DNA of 64,000 bases from Nymphalis io (GCF_905147045.1 NC_065892.1:1059001-1123000); one strand, 5' to 3'; shown: positions 49,113-60,845, counted from the first letter of the stretch. Made by a program: numbers and translations. The notes: generated from the sequence alone by a model not told the origin.

Positions 49113-50431
49113 TAGGTAGTCAGATTATAGTTCACACTGTTTGTTACGCATTAATAGCGTGACCAAATAATTATAAGCAACAAAAATATTCCACATTTTT
49201 CATTACAGAATTATGTCAAAAATAAATGAACATCAAATACAAAATGAACTACTTTGCAAGAACACTTATTAAATGTTTCAATTGCAGATTTAGCACGCTT
49301 GAGATGTACACAATGTTAGCATGCAGGTCCGGTTCGCGGGCCGAATGTTGAACTTACGTTTACGTGTGTTTGGACAGTGCCTTGTTCCTCTGTCACTTCT
49401 AATTCACCGACGATTTACCCTCAACTCGATTCTACTTACTCTCACACTCTCTTGGTGTGCTTTGTAATTACTCTGTACAAACGACATTCACTTTTATGTA
49501 TATAATTTGTTCGTTCGGAATTGAAACTTTATCTTTGTAGTAAAATACTTTTTTTTAAATGACATGTATGCTATTTGAGCGCAAAATATTCAGCCAATGT
49601 CACGTATAAAATAATCGAGGCGAATGTTTTATGAATAGATTGCGAAAATCTTTTATGATATAGCATATACTATGATTTCTGTGATATATACATGTTTAGT
49701 AAAGGGTATTTATTCGTTATATTTTAAAAAGACAAAATACAGATAAATATAAACTATACATTAACAGCTACATGTTATACTATCATGTTGTTATCAAAGC
49801 TATTTAACAACTTTATTATTGTAATATTTATGAAAGTTACTATATTTTTTAAAACTGTAAGATCTAACATCTTTTCTCCTGTACTGAACTACACAAAGCC
49901 CTATCACAGACAAGGTTAAGCTGAGTTTGACCTAATTTTGTAAGTTATCGAGAATTTTTATATTATATACTTATAAAATAATTAGCTATTAAAGTTTGTT
50001 TTTATATATTCATAAAATTCACATTCGAAAAAGTCACACAAATTTCGAATAGTATCATAGGCTTTGGATCCATTAATCAAATAAAAACACAAAAGGAAAT
50101 AAATTGTACAATACGAATACAACGAAGCGATAAAACCTAACTAAAAGGGGAGTTAGTAAAATCAATATATTGGATGTTTCGGACGTATACTTTTATTTTT
50201 ATCAAGGTTTTTTATCAAGTCAGGTTTTTGAGTAGAAGCGTGATAACACGCTACTGATTAACGATAACGGCGACGACAAAAAACAAAAACTTGATGGGCC
50301 TTTGTACGATATAAATACATAAATAGTCCTCACTAATGAGGTTTTATTTTTATTTTGAATTAAATAAATACTGTTTTTATATATATGTGGCTGAGGCAGT
50401 ATATTGACATAATTCTTAATATTTATGTATA
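49113..50431. other. AT-rich spacer
   Basis: A scrap at about 49888-49912 (CACAAAGCCCTATCACAG) may be a SINE-A 5' end in minus orientation. Otherwise nothing recognised. Confidence 0.5.
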
Positions 50432-50575
50432 TTCGACGACTCCCAGTGGGCTATGAGAGTAAGGGAATGGAGTGGACGCGTGTTTGCGAACAAACTTGTG
50501 TGTTGTGCTATAACGTCTCCTGTGTCGGTTGGTCTTTGAGGTTGGTCGAAGTGAACGAAATTCGTTGAAGGAAAT
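50432..50575 (+). mobile_element. SINE-C 3' half
   Basis: GGGCTATGAGAGTAAGGGAATG, GTGTTTGCGAACAAACTTGTG, ACGTCTCCTGTGTCGGTTGG, AACGAAATTCGTTGAAGG. Confidence 0.75.
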
Positions 50576-50647
50576 TGTTTATTTATTTTATTAAATGTAT
50601 ATTGTTAAATTACTATACTTAATAACAAATCTAGTTGGCTCTTATCC

Positions 50648-50815
50648 TTAATAATATTATAAATGCGAAAGTGAGTTTGTTTGTTTGTTACGCTTTCACG
50701 TTTTAACTACTAAACCGAGCATTATGAAATTTTGCATACAAGTTGTTAGAGATACAGAAAAAGACATAGGATACCTAAAACCCCTCCCCCTATACGCGGG
50801 CAGAAACTAATTAGT
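50648..50815. repeat. interspersed repeat F, best copy
   Basis: AATATTATAAATGCGAAAGTG, TTACGCTTTCACGTTTTAAC, GAAATTTTGCATACAAGTTG, CCCCTCCCCCTATACGCGGG. A widespread lepidopteran repeat by recollection; related ends occur at 14530, 35222, 56147 and 62440. Confidence 0.65.
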
Positions 50816-50887
50816 TTATGAGAATGTTGATGCTGAGATATAAATATCAGGTCGGATAAGGAAATTGTCATCGAGTTTTTCTTTCAA

Positions 50888-51085
50888 TATTTTCTCGGTC
50901 CAAGTCCGAAGTTAGGCATTGCTACAATTCCGTGTCACGAAACGTATGTTAAGCAGTTGGTCTTCCACCTGATCTCTCTCTTAAAAAGACACAGTCCTAC
51001 ATGAGCTTGTGCATTAAAATCTCCTCCTCCATTAGTTAATCCTTAAGAATTACCGCGGTGGCCGAAATTCGTTAAATAATTAATT
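50888..51085 (+). mobile_element. SINE-C, decayed
   Basis: GTCACGAAACGTATGTTAAG, CAGTTGGTCTTCCACCTGA, GAGCTTGTGCATTAAAATCTCC, CCGCGGTGGCCGAAATTCG. Confidence 0.65.
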
Positions 51086-52130
51086 ATAGGAACTGTAAAA
51101 ACAATTGTTATGTAATAATAATAATAATAATCTCACTGTGTTAACTCATTTATAATATCCAATATGAAAAAGATAGATACAAAAACAAACGAAAATGAAC
51201 GATTACACAGAGACAATAAAATATCAATTCGACACAAACGATCGAAAAATATAAAAGGACATTTAAAAAAGGGGTGTCACGGCGGTAATCGACACCTGTG
51301 ACAATTAATGCTTCGAGCTACACCATTTTTATTACACGACTATTTCTGCTTACCTATACACGTAGGTCTCTATTAACTGCTCGATAACATTTGAAAATGA
51401 ACTATCAAGTCTTAGAATATCTCTTCAGCGCTATTCTGTTAGATTTCACTTCGTGTCTTACTAGTATTTTGAAAACCGACTTACGGTGACGCTGTTACGA
51501 TGTTTTTCCGGTTTGAACAATTACCTTTTTTACGCCAATAATGACTTATAGAAAGAAAATTGATACTTTGAGTTATATTATTGCAATTTTCGTAGAGATA
51601 TCTAATTAAAAAAAATATAGCCTATGTTACTCGTTGATATTGTAGAAATAAGAATATTTGAGTTTATCCATTAAAAACAAATATACAAATAAATCAAGTA
51701 TTTCTCTTTATAACATTATTATTAGTATCGATGTTATTTTTATTCTTGTCAATATCGCATCACTTTCTGAAGTTCCACGATCATGTTCTGCGTTGAGTTT
51801 TGAGTTTGTTCTTTCAGATTGCCGATCGAACGAAATCACTTATATTCGATTTCCGTTTTTCAAATATATTTAGATTTATCACATAGCTTTAAAATTTGAT
51901 TTCATGTTTAAAACTAGAAATGTTTTTTGATCGAGTAAAATACGACAAATATTTTTTAAATAAATGTTATTAATTTAAAAATGCAATATCGTTTTCAGCT
52001 CGTCGAGCCCTTTCATTTGGTATATTAATATCGAGTGGTTAGCACGGCGGCCATTTTAATCAAATTAGAATATTTATCATTCTAGTTTTTATTATCGCTA
52101 GCGACAGTTATACTTAAATTTGAATTTACT
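51086..52130. other. AT-rich spacer with (TAA)n run
   Basis: A TAA trinucleotide run lies at about 51114-51131. No gene recognised. Confidence 0.5.
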
Positions 52131-52400
52131 TGGTGAAACGGCTTTGTGCAAACCCATAGGTACCACTCACGAATCAAATATTCTCCCACCAAAATTCAGT
52201 ATTATTGCGTTCCGGTTTAAAGCGTGAGTGGGCCAGTGTAACTACGGGCACGAGGGATACATAATATCTTGGTTTCGAAGGTTGATGCCTCATTGGTGTA
52301 ATAGATGATTAATATATTTTATAACGCCAATGTATGTGGGCGGTGGTGACCACTTACCATCGGGCTCTGCCAGTCTGTCAACCTATTTTAAAATAAAAGG
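52131..52400 (+). mobile_element. SINE-A, near full length, diverged
   Basis: CTTGGTGAAACGGCTTTGTGC, GCGTTCCGGTTTAAAGCGTG, GGGCACGAGGGATACATAAT, GGTGGTGACCACTTACCATC, GTCTGTCAACCTATTTTAAAAT. Confidence 0.87.
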
Positions 52401-52578
52401 TAAGACTTGTTATCTTATAGAAACACAATTATAATGTAAGGCTAGTTTATTGACAGTAAATCCTTCATGGTCCTCGCTTTGTACGGTTGGAAGTTAACTG
52501 ATAAAAACTTTGTTCCTGACACCAGCTTCGATTACTTAAGGTTGGAAACTTACTTCTAATAGCAATCTTCTCGTTTAG

Positions 52579-52800
52579 CTACAGGTGGCAGATATTTAAA
52601 CACTTGCTAAATATATTCTTCACCGCGACATGGAAACGTCGGGTAGGGTTGAGAAACCTAACTTTATGAACATAGCGTGACGATTTATAAGCATCTGGAG
52701 ATTTGCTTACGAATTCCTCCGGGAGTGGCTTGTTTAGTCGCTCTCCGGAGGAAATACTGGCATCCAGTGGATGTAGCCATTTACATATGTATAAATACAA
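52579..52800 (-). other. unassigned 73-codon open frame, probably repeat-derived
   Basis: The minus-strand frame reads KWLHPLDASISSGERLNKPL near its start and has a less AT-rich, more codon-like composition than its surroundings. I cannot assign a domain. It contains a CTCCGGAG palindrome and ends 76 bp from a SINE-A copy. It could be an exon-like remnant, part of an unrecognised transposon, or chance. Confidence 0.3.
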
Positions 52801-52876
52801 AGAAGCTACAAAATGTTTTCTACGGATAAGTGAAGCGATTCAATTTTTCGCTTCAAATCCGAAAGCGCTTTTTTGC

Positions 52877-53171
52877 ATTTTTTTTTTATAGAATAGGAAG
52901 GCGGACGAGCATATGGGCCACCTGATGGTAAGTGGTCACCAAAGCTCTTAGACATTAGCATTGTAAGAAATGTCAACCATCGCTTACATATCCAATGCGC
53001 CACCAACCTTGGGAACTAAGATTTTATGTCCCTTGTGCCTGTAATTACACTGGCTCACTCACCCTTCAAACCGGAACACAACAATATCAAGTATTGCTGT
53101 TTTGCGGTAGAATATCTGATGAGTGGGTGGTACCTACCCAGACGAGCTTGCACAAAGCCCTACCACCAGTG
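52877..53171 (-). mobile_element. SINE-A, full length, best preserved
   Basis: T run, AGAATAGGAAGGCGGACGAG, CATATGGGCCACCTGATGG, all internal blocks, and the end AAAGCCCTACCACCAGTGC. It closely resembles the 9722 copy, including the shared variant CAAGTATTGCTGTTTTG. GCAT at both edges could be a very short target duplication. Confidence 0.93.
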
Positions 53172-54833
53172 CATAAAATATAATATATTAAACTCAAGTA
53201 AAAAAAGGTTTAAATCAAGTAGACTCAGCTCGAAGCACTTAAAACTAGAGCATTCCGCATCATTTAGCAATCTCATCTTTAAAACATCGCCTGCCGTTCC
53301 ACGCGAATACGCAACATCTTTTAAAACTTGTGGTAATAAATAAGTTACACGCATACCATAACGTGCAAGATAAAAGCTGAAGCGCTTAGAATAGGGGGAA
53401 GCAAAACATAAATAAAGTCGATATCTAGAAGCCTATAGAGTTGGACAGCTACCGAGTAGACTTAGGCGAGACCGTCCCACAACACTGTCATCATTTAAGC
53501 CGCACATTAGTGAAACTTGCGCCGTTTGAACCGCACCTGGGGACTGGCGGCACATTCGATATTTCACGAGTACACTGAAACACGGTAAATTTTAGTTAGT
53601 TCATGTTTTGTTGTTCGAATACGTACATATTTCGCCGCTAGTTGCGAAAGGTTTGAGACGTTTTTGCTTTGTCCACAACGCTAGCGTAAATCATGATCTA
53701 CGTCGATAAAAAGTCGGAATTTTCCGCTTTAAACAACTTGAATAGATGACTTACAATCAAGTGTGAATAATACATATATTAAAAACGTGATCACAGGTAA
53801 TATCTATATAGAAATCAAAAAAGTTCTGCACCGTAGGTGTTATCTAAAAACTTAAATAAAATAATACATAATAATATATAATACATGGAACTGATCACGC
53901 GAGGATCCGTGATATATTCAAATATGGATAAATATTTGCAACGTGAACCCGTGGAGTACCCAAATACGGGATCGATTGCAGCTCAGACCTACTACTGCTT
54001 CTGAAAGCCTTTTTGTTTGTTCACCTCGTTCTGAGCTCCAAAGTGTAATCACTATTCGAAGAGACACTACAAGCATTCAAATTCTATAGACTTGACGTCA
54101 ATGTTTTTGTAAATAGAAAATGGAACTGCTGCATACAAATGCTGTTTATTAAAAATGAAATCGTATTCGGCAATTGTTCTAAGTTCAATTTAAAACGATA
54201 AAATATAATTTAAAAAAATATATATATTTATATGCCATTACATAAATGAGCAATAATATTTTGATAATTTAATGTTTCTTTATTTTAATTGAGATATTTC
54301 CTATTGATATAACTTACTATGAGCTTTTGATATAATTAGCCCTTATATTTTAAACAAAATAATGTTAATTATACATTAATTATATCTGTGGATAGAATAA
54401 ACTCCTATATATATTGATAATTTATTCAAAGACAATATTTCTTTTACATTAAATTGTCACTGAAGTTAAAACATGCAAAGCAAAATACGAATATGTTCGA
54501 TACATGTACGAACGACTCCCTATCATATTTGTGAATAAAGAGTACACTTTAAAGAGTTGTCGCAAGTCAGTCGTACGGAATCTGGCTGATTTACCTTCAC
54601 AAGACAATATCTTTACTTTAAACTTGCATCGTTGTTTTAGTGACGTTGAAAAATACGAGTTTTCACCAAGTTTTTGACGTTTTCCGCAAGTTCCACGGGG
54701 TCTGTACTTAAGCGTTGTTACGACGGCGATCATTAAAGTAAAATACCACCACTATTACGGTTCGTTTTAAAGGCATCTTGTGAACCGAAATTAGATTAAA
54801 ACGCGAACTAAATATAATAATTCTACTACTTAC
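53172..54833. other. spacer, no gene recognised
   Basis: A CpG-bearing patch at about 53440-53580 and an open frame at 54449-54733 (minus) give no domain. They could be conserved non-coding or chance. Confidence 0.45.
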
Positions 54834-54890
54834 GCACGCCAAATGCAAAATATACTTCAACTTTCTCTAACAACACGCACGTACCTGGAA
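54828..54890 (-). other. candidate recursive splice site with 51-nt RS-exon
   Basis: On the minus strand TTTTTTTCCTTTTCATTTCC plus AG (AG at 54886-54885) is followed at once by GTACGT (54884-54879). A second strong donor, GTAAGT, lies at 54833-54828, 51 nt after the junction. The interval 54834-54884 is open in one frame only (offset 2, reading TCVLLEKVEVYFAFGV); the other two have early stops. The layout repeats that of the site at 24815-24880 on the same strand. Chance cannot be excluded without RNA data. Confidence 0.6.
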
Positions 54891-55569
54891 ATGAAAAGGA
54901 AAAAAATATTAATGATTCGTCAACATTTTAAAAGAATTAAACTGTTAAAATAAACTGTATTTTATTCTAATAAATATAAGATAAAAAGTTGCCAATTGTA
55001 CGTAGTCGATGGTAGACCTAAGAATAGCCCTATGGTTAAATCTTACCAATTTTTATAAATACGACTCAACGCAATAAAGCATTCCGAAGGTGAATTGAAA
55101 CGTTATTACTGTTTGAAACAAACCAATAGCGAAACCACGGGCGTCAGTTAATCGTTGCCCGCCAACTAGTAGGTAATCCCTTTCGAGAGTGCATATAACG
55201 TGCGCTCCTAGTTTCGAACTCGACACAGAGAAATTGCGGCGCATCGCATCAAAGCGACGATGTATTGCATGACGTACACAGTCGTTGTACGTTTTTATGC
55301 ATAACACATACGCAGTAAGCTCGCTTAATTTTTTTTTTATTTCCTGTGCATTAAACCTTGAAAATCAATCTTTTCTTTCTAAACATTTAATTAATATTAT
55401 ACCGACGGTATTTTCTCGAATTTAAAGTTAGTTGAATGAATTCGATTGTAATGTTTATCGAATATACGTGACTTTAGAAATGTTTAATAAAACATAAATG
55501 TTTGTGACTCAAAAGTTTTACGGTTGATTCCAAAATAATAAAGAAACATAAAAGTTAGAATAGTTAATA

Positions 55570-55790
55570 AAGCCGACTGAATGGGTGTTCGAGAGTTGCG
55601 CCGGCGCAGCGTGCATTGCCCCCTACACCCCCCTTTCCCCTACAAACGCGACTGACGGCATTCCGCTGCGCTTCCTGACCAGGGCAAGTGCAGCGGCATT
55701 ACGTTGCAAGTACCCCTCCTGCCCTCCCTAACTTTCCCCCCTACGCTCTCCTTCCCGGCTAGCTTACCATGAACACAAAGAACTGTTTCT
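55570..55790. other. GC- and C-rich island, possible regulatory or first-exon region
   Basis: Contains GCGCCGGCGCAGCG, CCCCCTACACCCCCCTTTCCCC and CTTTCCCCCCTACGCTCTCC in a setting that is otherwise AT-rich. On the minus strand, ATG followed directly by GTAAGC lies at about 55775-55767, which would fit an exon ending at a start codon. No protein is recognisable. Confidence 0.35.
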
Positions 55791-57480
55791 CCCGACTTAT
55801 TTTAATTCAAAATGGACATTGTATTTTAATGAAATAATTCGTGAAAATAAATAGTATAGGCAAATTATATTTTAAATAATTATAAGAATATATTTATTAC
55901 TTATAACAATAAAAAATATTACAAAACATTATATGATGATAATTAATTATAATTATAGGCTTATTAAAAACTCATATAAACTTCGTAATACAACGCAGTA
56001 TTATAATTAAATTGTTCTAGCATCATTTATTTTTTCTTTGTTTGTAAATGAAGGAATTTTATTGTCGATTGAGCAAACTATTGTTTGCTTTAAAAAACTT
56101 TAAAAAATGTATCGATTGTTTGCATATTTGAATGAGGTATCTTAATGTTATAAACGCGAAAGTGTTTAGACAGAGACTACCTAAAATTTGCGGACGAAAG
56201 CAACGGGTGAAAACTAGTTAAAAAAATCATTGATACTAAAAATAAATATAGCATGTGGGCGACATTACCAAATGAACAAAATTATGACGATCAATACATA
56301 GATAGGCTCGAGTAGTATACGATATACATGTAAAATGATATTTGCGACGAGCAAAAAGTATGGAAACACCTCGTAATAGTCTGTCTACTGAAAGCGTTTT
56401 CCAGCAGGCTTTTAAGCGCTTATCTTGGAAATGATAGCCGCGACCGGACGTTGAAAGGCTGTGACGGCAATTTGCTTACATTAGGACATGCCCCGTTTTA
56501 CTATAGGAGTTCATTTTTCCTACCATTTCATATAGTGGTAATAACTCGGTCCAGATTTTTCATTTTAAGCTCTTATACTTTTTTTTAATAATACGCCGAT
56601 TTTTCAAAGGATTACCTAGTATTCCTATTTCCCAGCTGATAGATGTTTAATCTATTGAGTAGATACTTGTATTAAACCGTAAAATTTAGAAAAGATTTTT
56701 TTAAAGATAATATTGTACAAGAATATTATGAATAGAACTCAAAAAAGAGTTTCTTGAATGATCAATATTAGTCTAGTCGATTTGGCGTTGCTACAATTTT
56801 TTTATTCCTGAATTATTATTATTACAAAAGATAACTACGTCAATTTTTTTTAAATCAAATTTAAAACAGTCCCTTCCGATTACCACCCGCCGCAAAGCTG
56901 CCCATAATGCAGGCCGCTGTTAAGACCTTGTTGCTATTGAGACCTTGATCTTGATGCATTGATTTCATGACGTTGACATTTATGTTAAATTTAATAAGAG
57001 TTGTTATTGCGCTATCTAACATCATTAAAAAACTGAACTACGAAACATCAAATAAAATTAGATACGGAGATAACTCAGTTTCCAAGAATGGTTAAACTTC
57101 TGACACCATCAAGGTCTTTGGACGATGATGAACATTTATCATCAGCCATTTTGCAACTGCCTCGCTATATTGAATAAAAAAATGATAGCTACAAATGATT
57201 TTATTGTTTTATGAAAACTATATTGATTCGCGTAACGTAGTCAGCTATGAAGTCGAAACAGCTTCAGTCATGCCCTGTTTGGAATGTAACACTATTGTTG
57301 CCAGTTAGTTCAGCGCGTCCGGTTGCTGAATTGTTTTCAGGTATAATCAGAAAGCGTTGAATATCCTTTTCGTTTTCAATGCTCTATGCATTCATAGATT
57401 CCTTAAAAGGCAATAATATTATATTAATATCAGCGACACACATAAGAACATGTAACGAGAATATTCGTTGTAAGTCTGTG
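55791..57480. other. spacer, no gene recognised
   Basis: AT-rich. The less AT-rich patch at about 56340-56520 is a possible conserved non-coding element on composition alone. Confidence 0.5.
56147..56220. repeat. interspersed repeat F remnant
   Basis: GTTATAAACGCGAAAGTG at the start and GCGGACGAAAGCAACGGGTG near the end fit an internally deleted copy. Confidence 0.5.
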
Positions 57481-57520
57481 TGTGTAACTATTGCAAGTCT
57501 TCACTTGCAATAATTACACA
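57481..57520. repeat. 18-bp inverted repeat with one mismatch, 4-nt loop
   Basis: Arm 57481-57498 (TGTGTAACTATTGCAAGT) and arm 57503-57520 are complementary except at one position; the loop is CTTC. Confidence 0.95.
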
Positions 57521-58875
57521 AGCCAATATTATTAAAAAATATATTTTTAAAATTATTAAAGAAACTATGATCAGAGAGAGAGAGTTGAAGATATACTGAA
57601 GAAATTAATTAAGAAACCTCTAGATGTTTATATATAATTGTAAAAGGAGCCATTATTTAAGTCTTGAACTGATAAACATCATACTTTGCTATAAATTGAA
57701 TAATAATATCCCATTTATACAGCGATTGACGGTAGTGTAAGCTAAACTTATCAGATTTGTCTTACGAGAAGCAAGTTTGGGAAATTCTGATAACGCATCA
57801 GAATAGCGAGCCTAGCTACCACCATACAAATGAACAAAGCACTAATGAGTTCAATTGATGTTTTCGCTTAATAATAATTCTCTAGCCGCTTCTCACGACA
57901 ACCAATGGTTAAGATGTAGTTTACTCTACGCTACCGGAACTTGATAACTTTTTTAATTATGATGCAATTGTGTTCAAGTATATTAATGTAAAAATATGTA
58001 TGGATATAATAAAGTACAGTTAGTTTCACTTGAAGTCTTACAATATGTAGATGTCGATATTAATTTAAATTTTAACGATATTTAATTAGTATATAACATA
58101 AAAAGAAAACGTGAAAAAGTTTAAAATCTAATTTTCAATCAATTATACAAATTTGTTTTAAGATAAATTTTATACATTCCAAATTTATATTAGCTTATGT
58201 AAACTTTACATAGCCGGGTATAGAAATCTTTACTGTTTAAAGGCCGGTGTCTGGCAGTCTGTTTGTTTTCCGCGGTTATTCCTGGCGCGAGCCGCCATTG
58301 TTTCATGAATTATAGCGTAGAAGGTTACAACAAAACTATCATGGTTCCGCTAAATTAATTTTAATTTTTTTTCGACTGCATCTTCTTAATAACCTCGAAC
58401 CGAAGATGATGTTTAGTAATATTTAGAGTAACAACGTAACATTTCGTACCCTATAAGCGATTATGGTATTAGAATATTTGGTTTAGTACATACACTAAAT
58501 TAATTTGGCTAACAGTGACCGTATATGTATATAAACAGAACTCAAAATGCGATAACAGCTGACATTAACTTATCGCTATATAAAAGTCACATTATAAAAT
58601 ATATTTCCGAATCCAAGCCGTTTCAAAAGTTAAAATATTAAAAGGTAAATATTTTTCAATCCATGTTTCACGAAAACAGCAACGATTTGTTAGCAAAGTA
58701 TTAAATCTCACCATGAGTTTCGAATTTTACAGAGGAAAACCTGTATAAACAATCAAATGGCCGGCCATTAAAGGCAATATTGGTTTACGGGCGCTGTAAC
58801 GAAACGATATCAAAACTATTATTTAGCAACTAACGTTGAAAACGTTTTATAATTCTTAAAAGTTTTACAAGTGAC
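57521..58875. other. AT-rich spacer
   Basis: Nothing recognised. Confidence 0.5.
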
Positions 58876-58906
58876 ATTAGCACAATACACTCCGTATTGT
58901 GCTAAT
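58876..58906. repeat. perfect 13-bp inverted repeat, 5-nt loop
   Basis: ATTAGCACAATAC at 58876-58888 and its exact reverse complement at 58894-58906, loop ACTCC. Confidence 0.95.
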
Positions 58907-59074
58907 TTCAAATCTAAGGGGTTTTAACATAATTTTTTTTAATCCAAAATTGTGACCTGTTTGTGTTTATGTTAAGACTTTCAGATACCAGCGGGGATGT
59001 GTTATGGTAGACGGTCAAATTGTATGTATAGTAGATCATATTTTATTTACTATAAGGCATGTATTAAGAAAGGC

Positions 59075-59345
59075 AGTGGTAAGAACGAAAATCTTAACCG
59101 ATAATCGTGGGTTCAAAACCCAGGCGCTTGCCTGGGTTTTGAACCACTGAATTTTCATGTGCTCAATTTTTGGTTATAATTCATCTCGTGCTTGAAGGAA
59201 AACATCGCGAGCAAACCTGCTTGTGTCTAATTTTACTGAAATTCTGTCACATGTGTATTGCACCAATCCGCATTGGAGCAGCGTGGTGGGATACGCTTCA
59301 AACCTTCTCCTCAAAAAGAGAGAGGAGGCTTTAGCCTTAGTTGCT
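59075..59345 (+). mobile_element. SINE-B copy with hairpin in the tRNA-like head
   Basis: GGCAGTGGTAAGAACG, AAAATCTTAACCGATAATCG, box B, AATTCATCTCGTGCTTGAAGG, CCGCATTGGAGCAGCGTGG and CTTCAAACCTTCTCCTC show a nearly complete copy. At 59110-59145 the box-B region forms a perfect 16-bp inverted repeat around GCTT that no sister copy has. Confidence 0.92.
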
Positions 59346-60235
59346 AATGCGATAATAAACGTAACGCACTTCTTTCTTTAGATTGATTAACTTAATAACT
59401 AAACTAAAAATTAATTTAAAGTTTATGTTTGATTTTGTTCAATTCAGATATTTACAATAATAGTTTTATTGTATTAAATTTTATAATATTAAATACCCTA
59501 TTTAATATTTATATATTAAGTATACCCTATTTATATATTAAGTAATAGAATAAAAAATATGTTTTAATATTAATTAAGAATAAAAAGATCAAACGTCACA
59601 GCTTTTGAATATAAATGTATTAAATGTAACTTATATAATAATGTTTTCTAAAAACGAGAATTAGTATTTGGACTAAGTAATCTTGAATGGGTATTTAACG
59701 CATCGAAAATATCACGACGAATTCCTCGATAAGTAACGTTAACAAATCAAGATTAGTAAATAATAAAACATATATATATATATATATGTTTAAAAGTAAG
59801 ACATACGTATTAGTATATTAATTAATGTTTTAATTAAGGCGACTTGTGACTAATGAGAAACTTATAAGCTTCACGTAAGTATAAGATTCTAATTATTGCG
59901 ATCGTTTTTATTGTATAATTTTTATATGAAATAATATATATACATATATATATTGTAATGAAAATTTAAATATTCGTTGTTGGATTATAAATATTGCGGG
60001 TGATCGTGCAGGCTGGAGAGTTAAGGACGGTCACGTCACCCACGACCAAGGAAATCACCATTCTTCCTCATTACATCCCACCTGTGTGGAGGTCCAATGC
60101 TTTTATGTGGTCGTTTGTGAAATTCTCGTATTGGTGCGTACAGTCAGGAAAAGAGGTGTATTTCTGCTTAAGACGCTGTCTTGTCTGCTGTCCTAATCGC
60201 CTGCGACATTCATATAGGTCTGAGTAGTATATATT

Positions 60236-60350
60236 TATTATACATTCATACACCAAATCGCATCGAGATAGCATGCTGGAATAAGTTCTAAACGTTTTCC
60301 TTGAGAGAAGAATCCTTAGTCCAGTTGCAAGTTATTTTCAGGCTGTTACG
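60236..60350 (+). mobile_element. SINE-B 3' part, decayed
   Basis: ATTCATACACCAAATCGCATCG, GCTGGAATAAGTTCTAAACG, TTTTCAGGCTGTTACG. Confidence 0.65.
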
Positions 60351-60524
60351 TATTTTTATGTTTTTTAAGTGGATTTTTTGTCAATTTTCTATGTAGTATT
60401 TAAACTGGATATGAAAATGATATAATTCGGATTGTGCTATAGTTTTAAAATATTATTTAAATTAAATGTTAGTCGAATTTATTGCAATAAAAAAGGAATT
60501 ATTTCACTTTTTTCACTTTGTGGA

Positions 60525-60645
60525 TGGAACGCTTATCATAAATGCCGGTTCAAACCCTGATAAGCACCAATGAGTTTTTAAATGTTAATGTGTTTATAAT
60601 TATTTCATGTTCGAGAAGGAAAATCTGATTAAGTAAGCTATCGTA
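60525..60645 (+). mobile_element. SINE-B head/body fragment, decayed
   Basis: GCCGGTTCAAACCCTGATAAG, CACCAATGAGTTTTTAAATG, AATGTGTTTATAATTATTTCA. The matching tail ATTTGCCCAGCAGTGGGACAT lies at about 60957-60979. Confidence 0.65.
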
Positions 60646-60754
60646 CGATGTATTTTCATTGATATTACAAATCCAGACGACGCAAATGGACCACACATAG
60701 ATATTGACACTGATAGAAATATAAACCCTTACTTATGCGATTAATTAATGGACT

Positions 60755-60845
60755 ATCTTTGTTATTACACTGGCTCACTCACTTTTGAAACCAGAATATT
60801 CACAATCAAAGTATCGCTGTTTAGCCATAGTTACCTTATTTTTTT
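60755..60845 (-). mobile_element. SINE-A fragment
   Basis: GTTATTACACTGGCTCACTC, ACTTTTGAAACCAGAATATTC, AATCAAAGTATCGCTGTTTAG. Confidence 0.7.

Noticed and set aside
54449..54733. 94-codon minus-strand frame as a gene
   Set aside because: No recognisable domain or splice framing; kept only as part of the spacer description.
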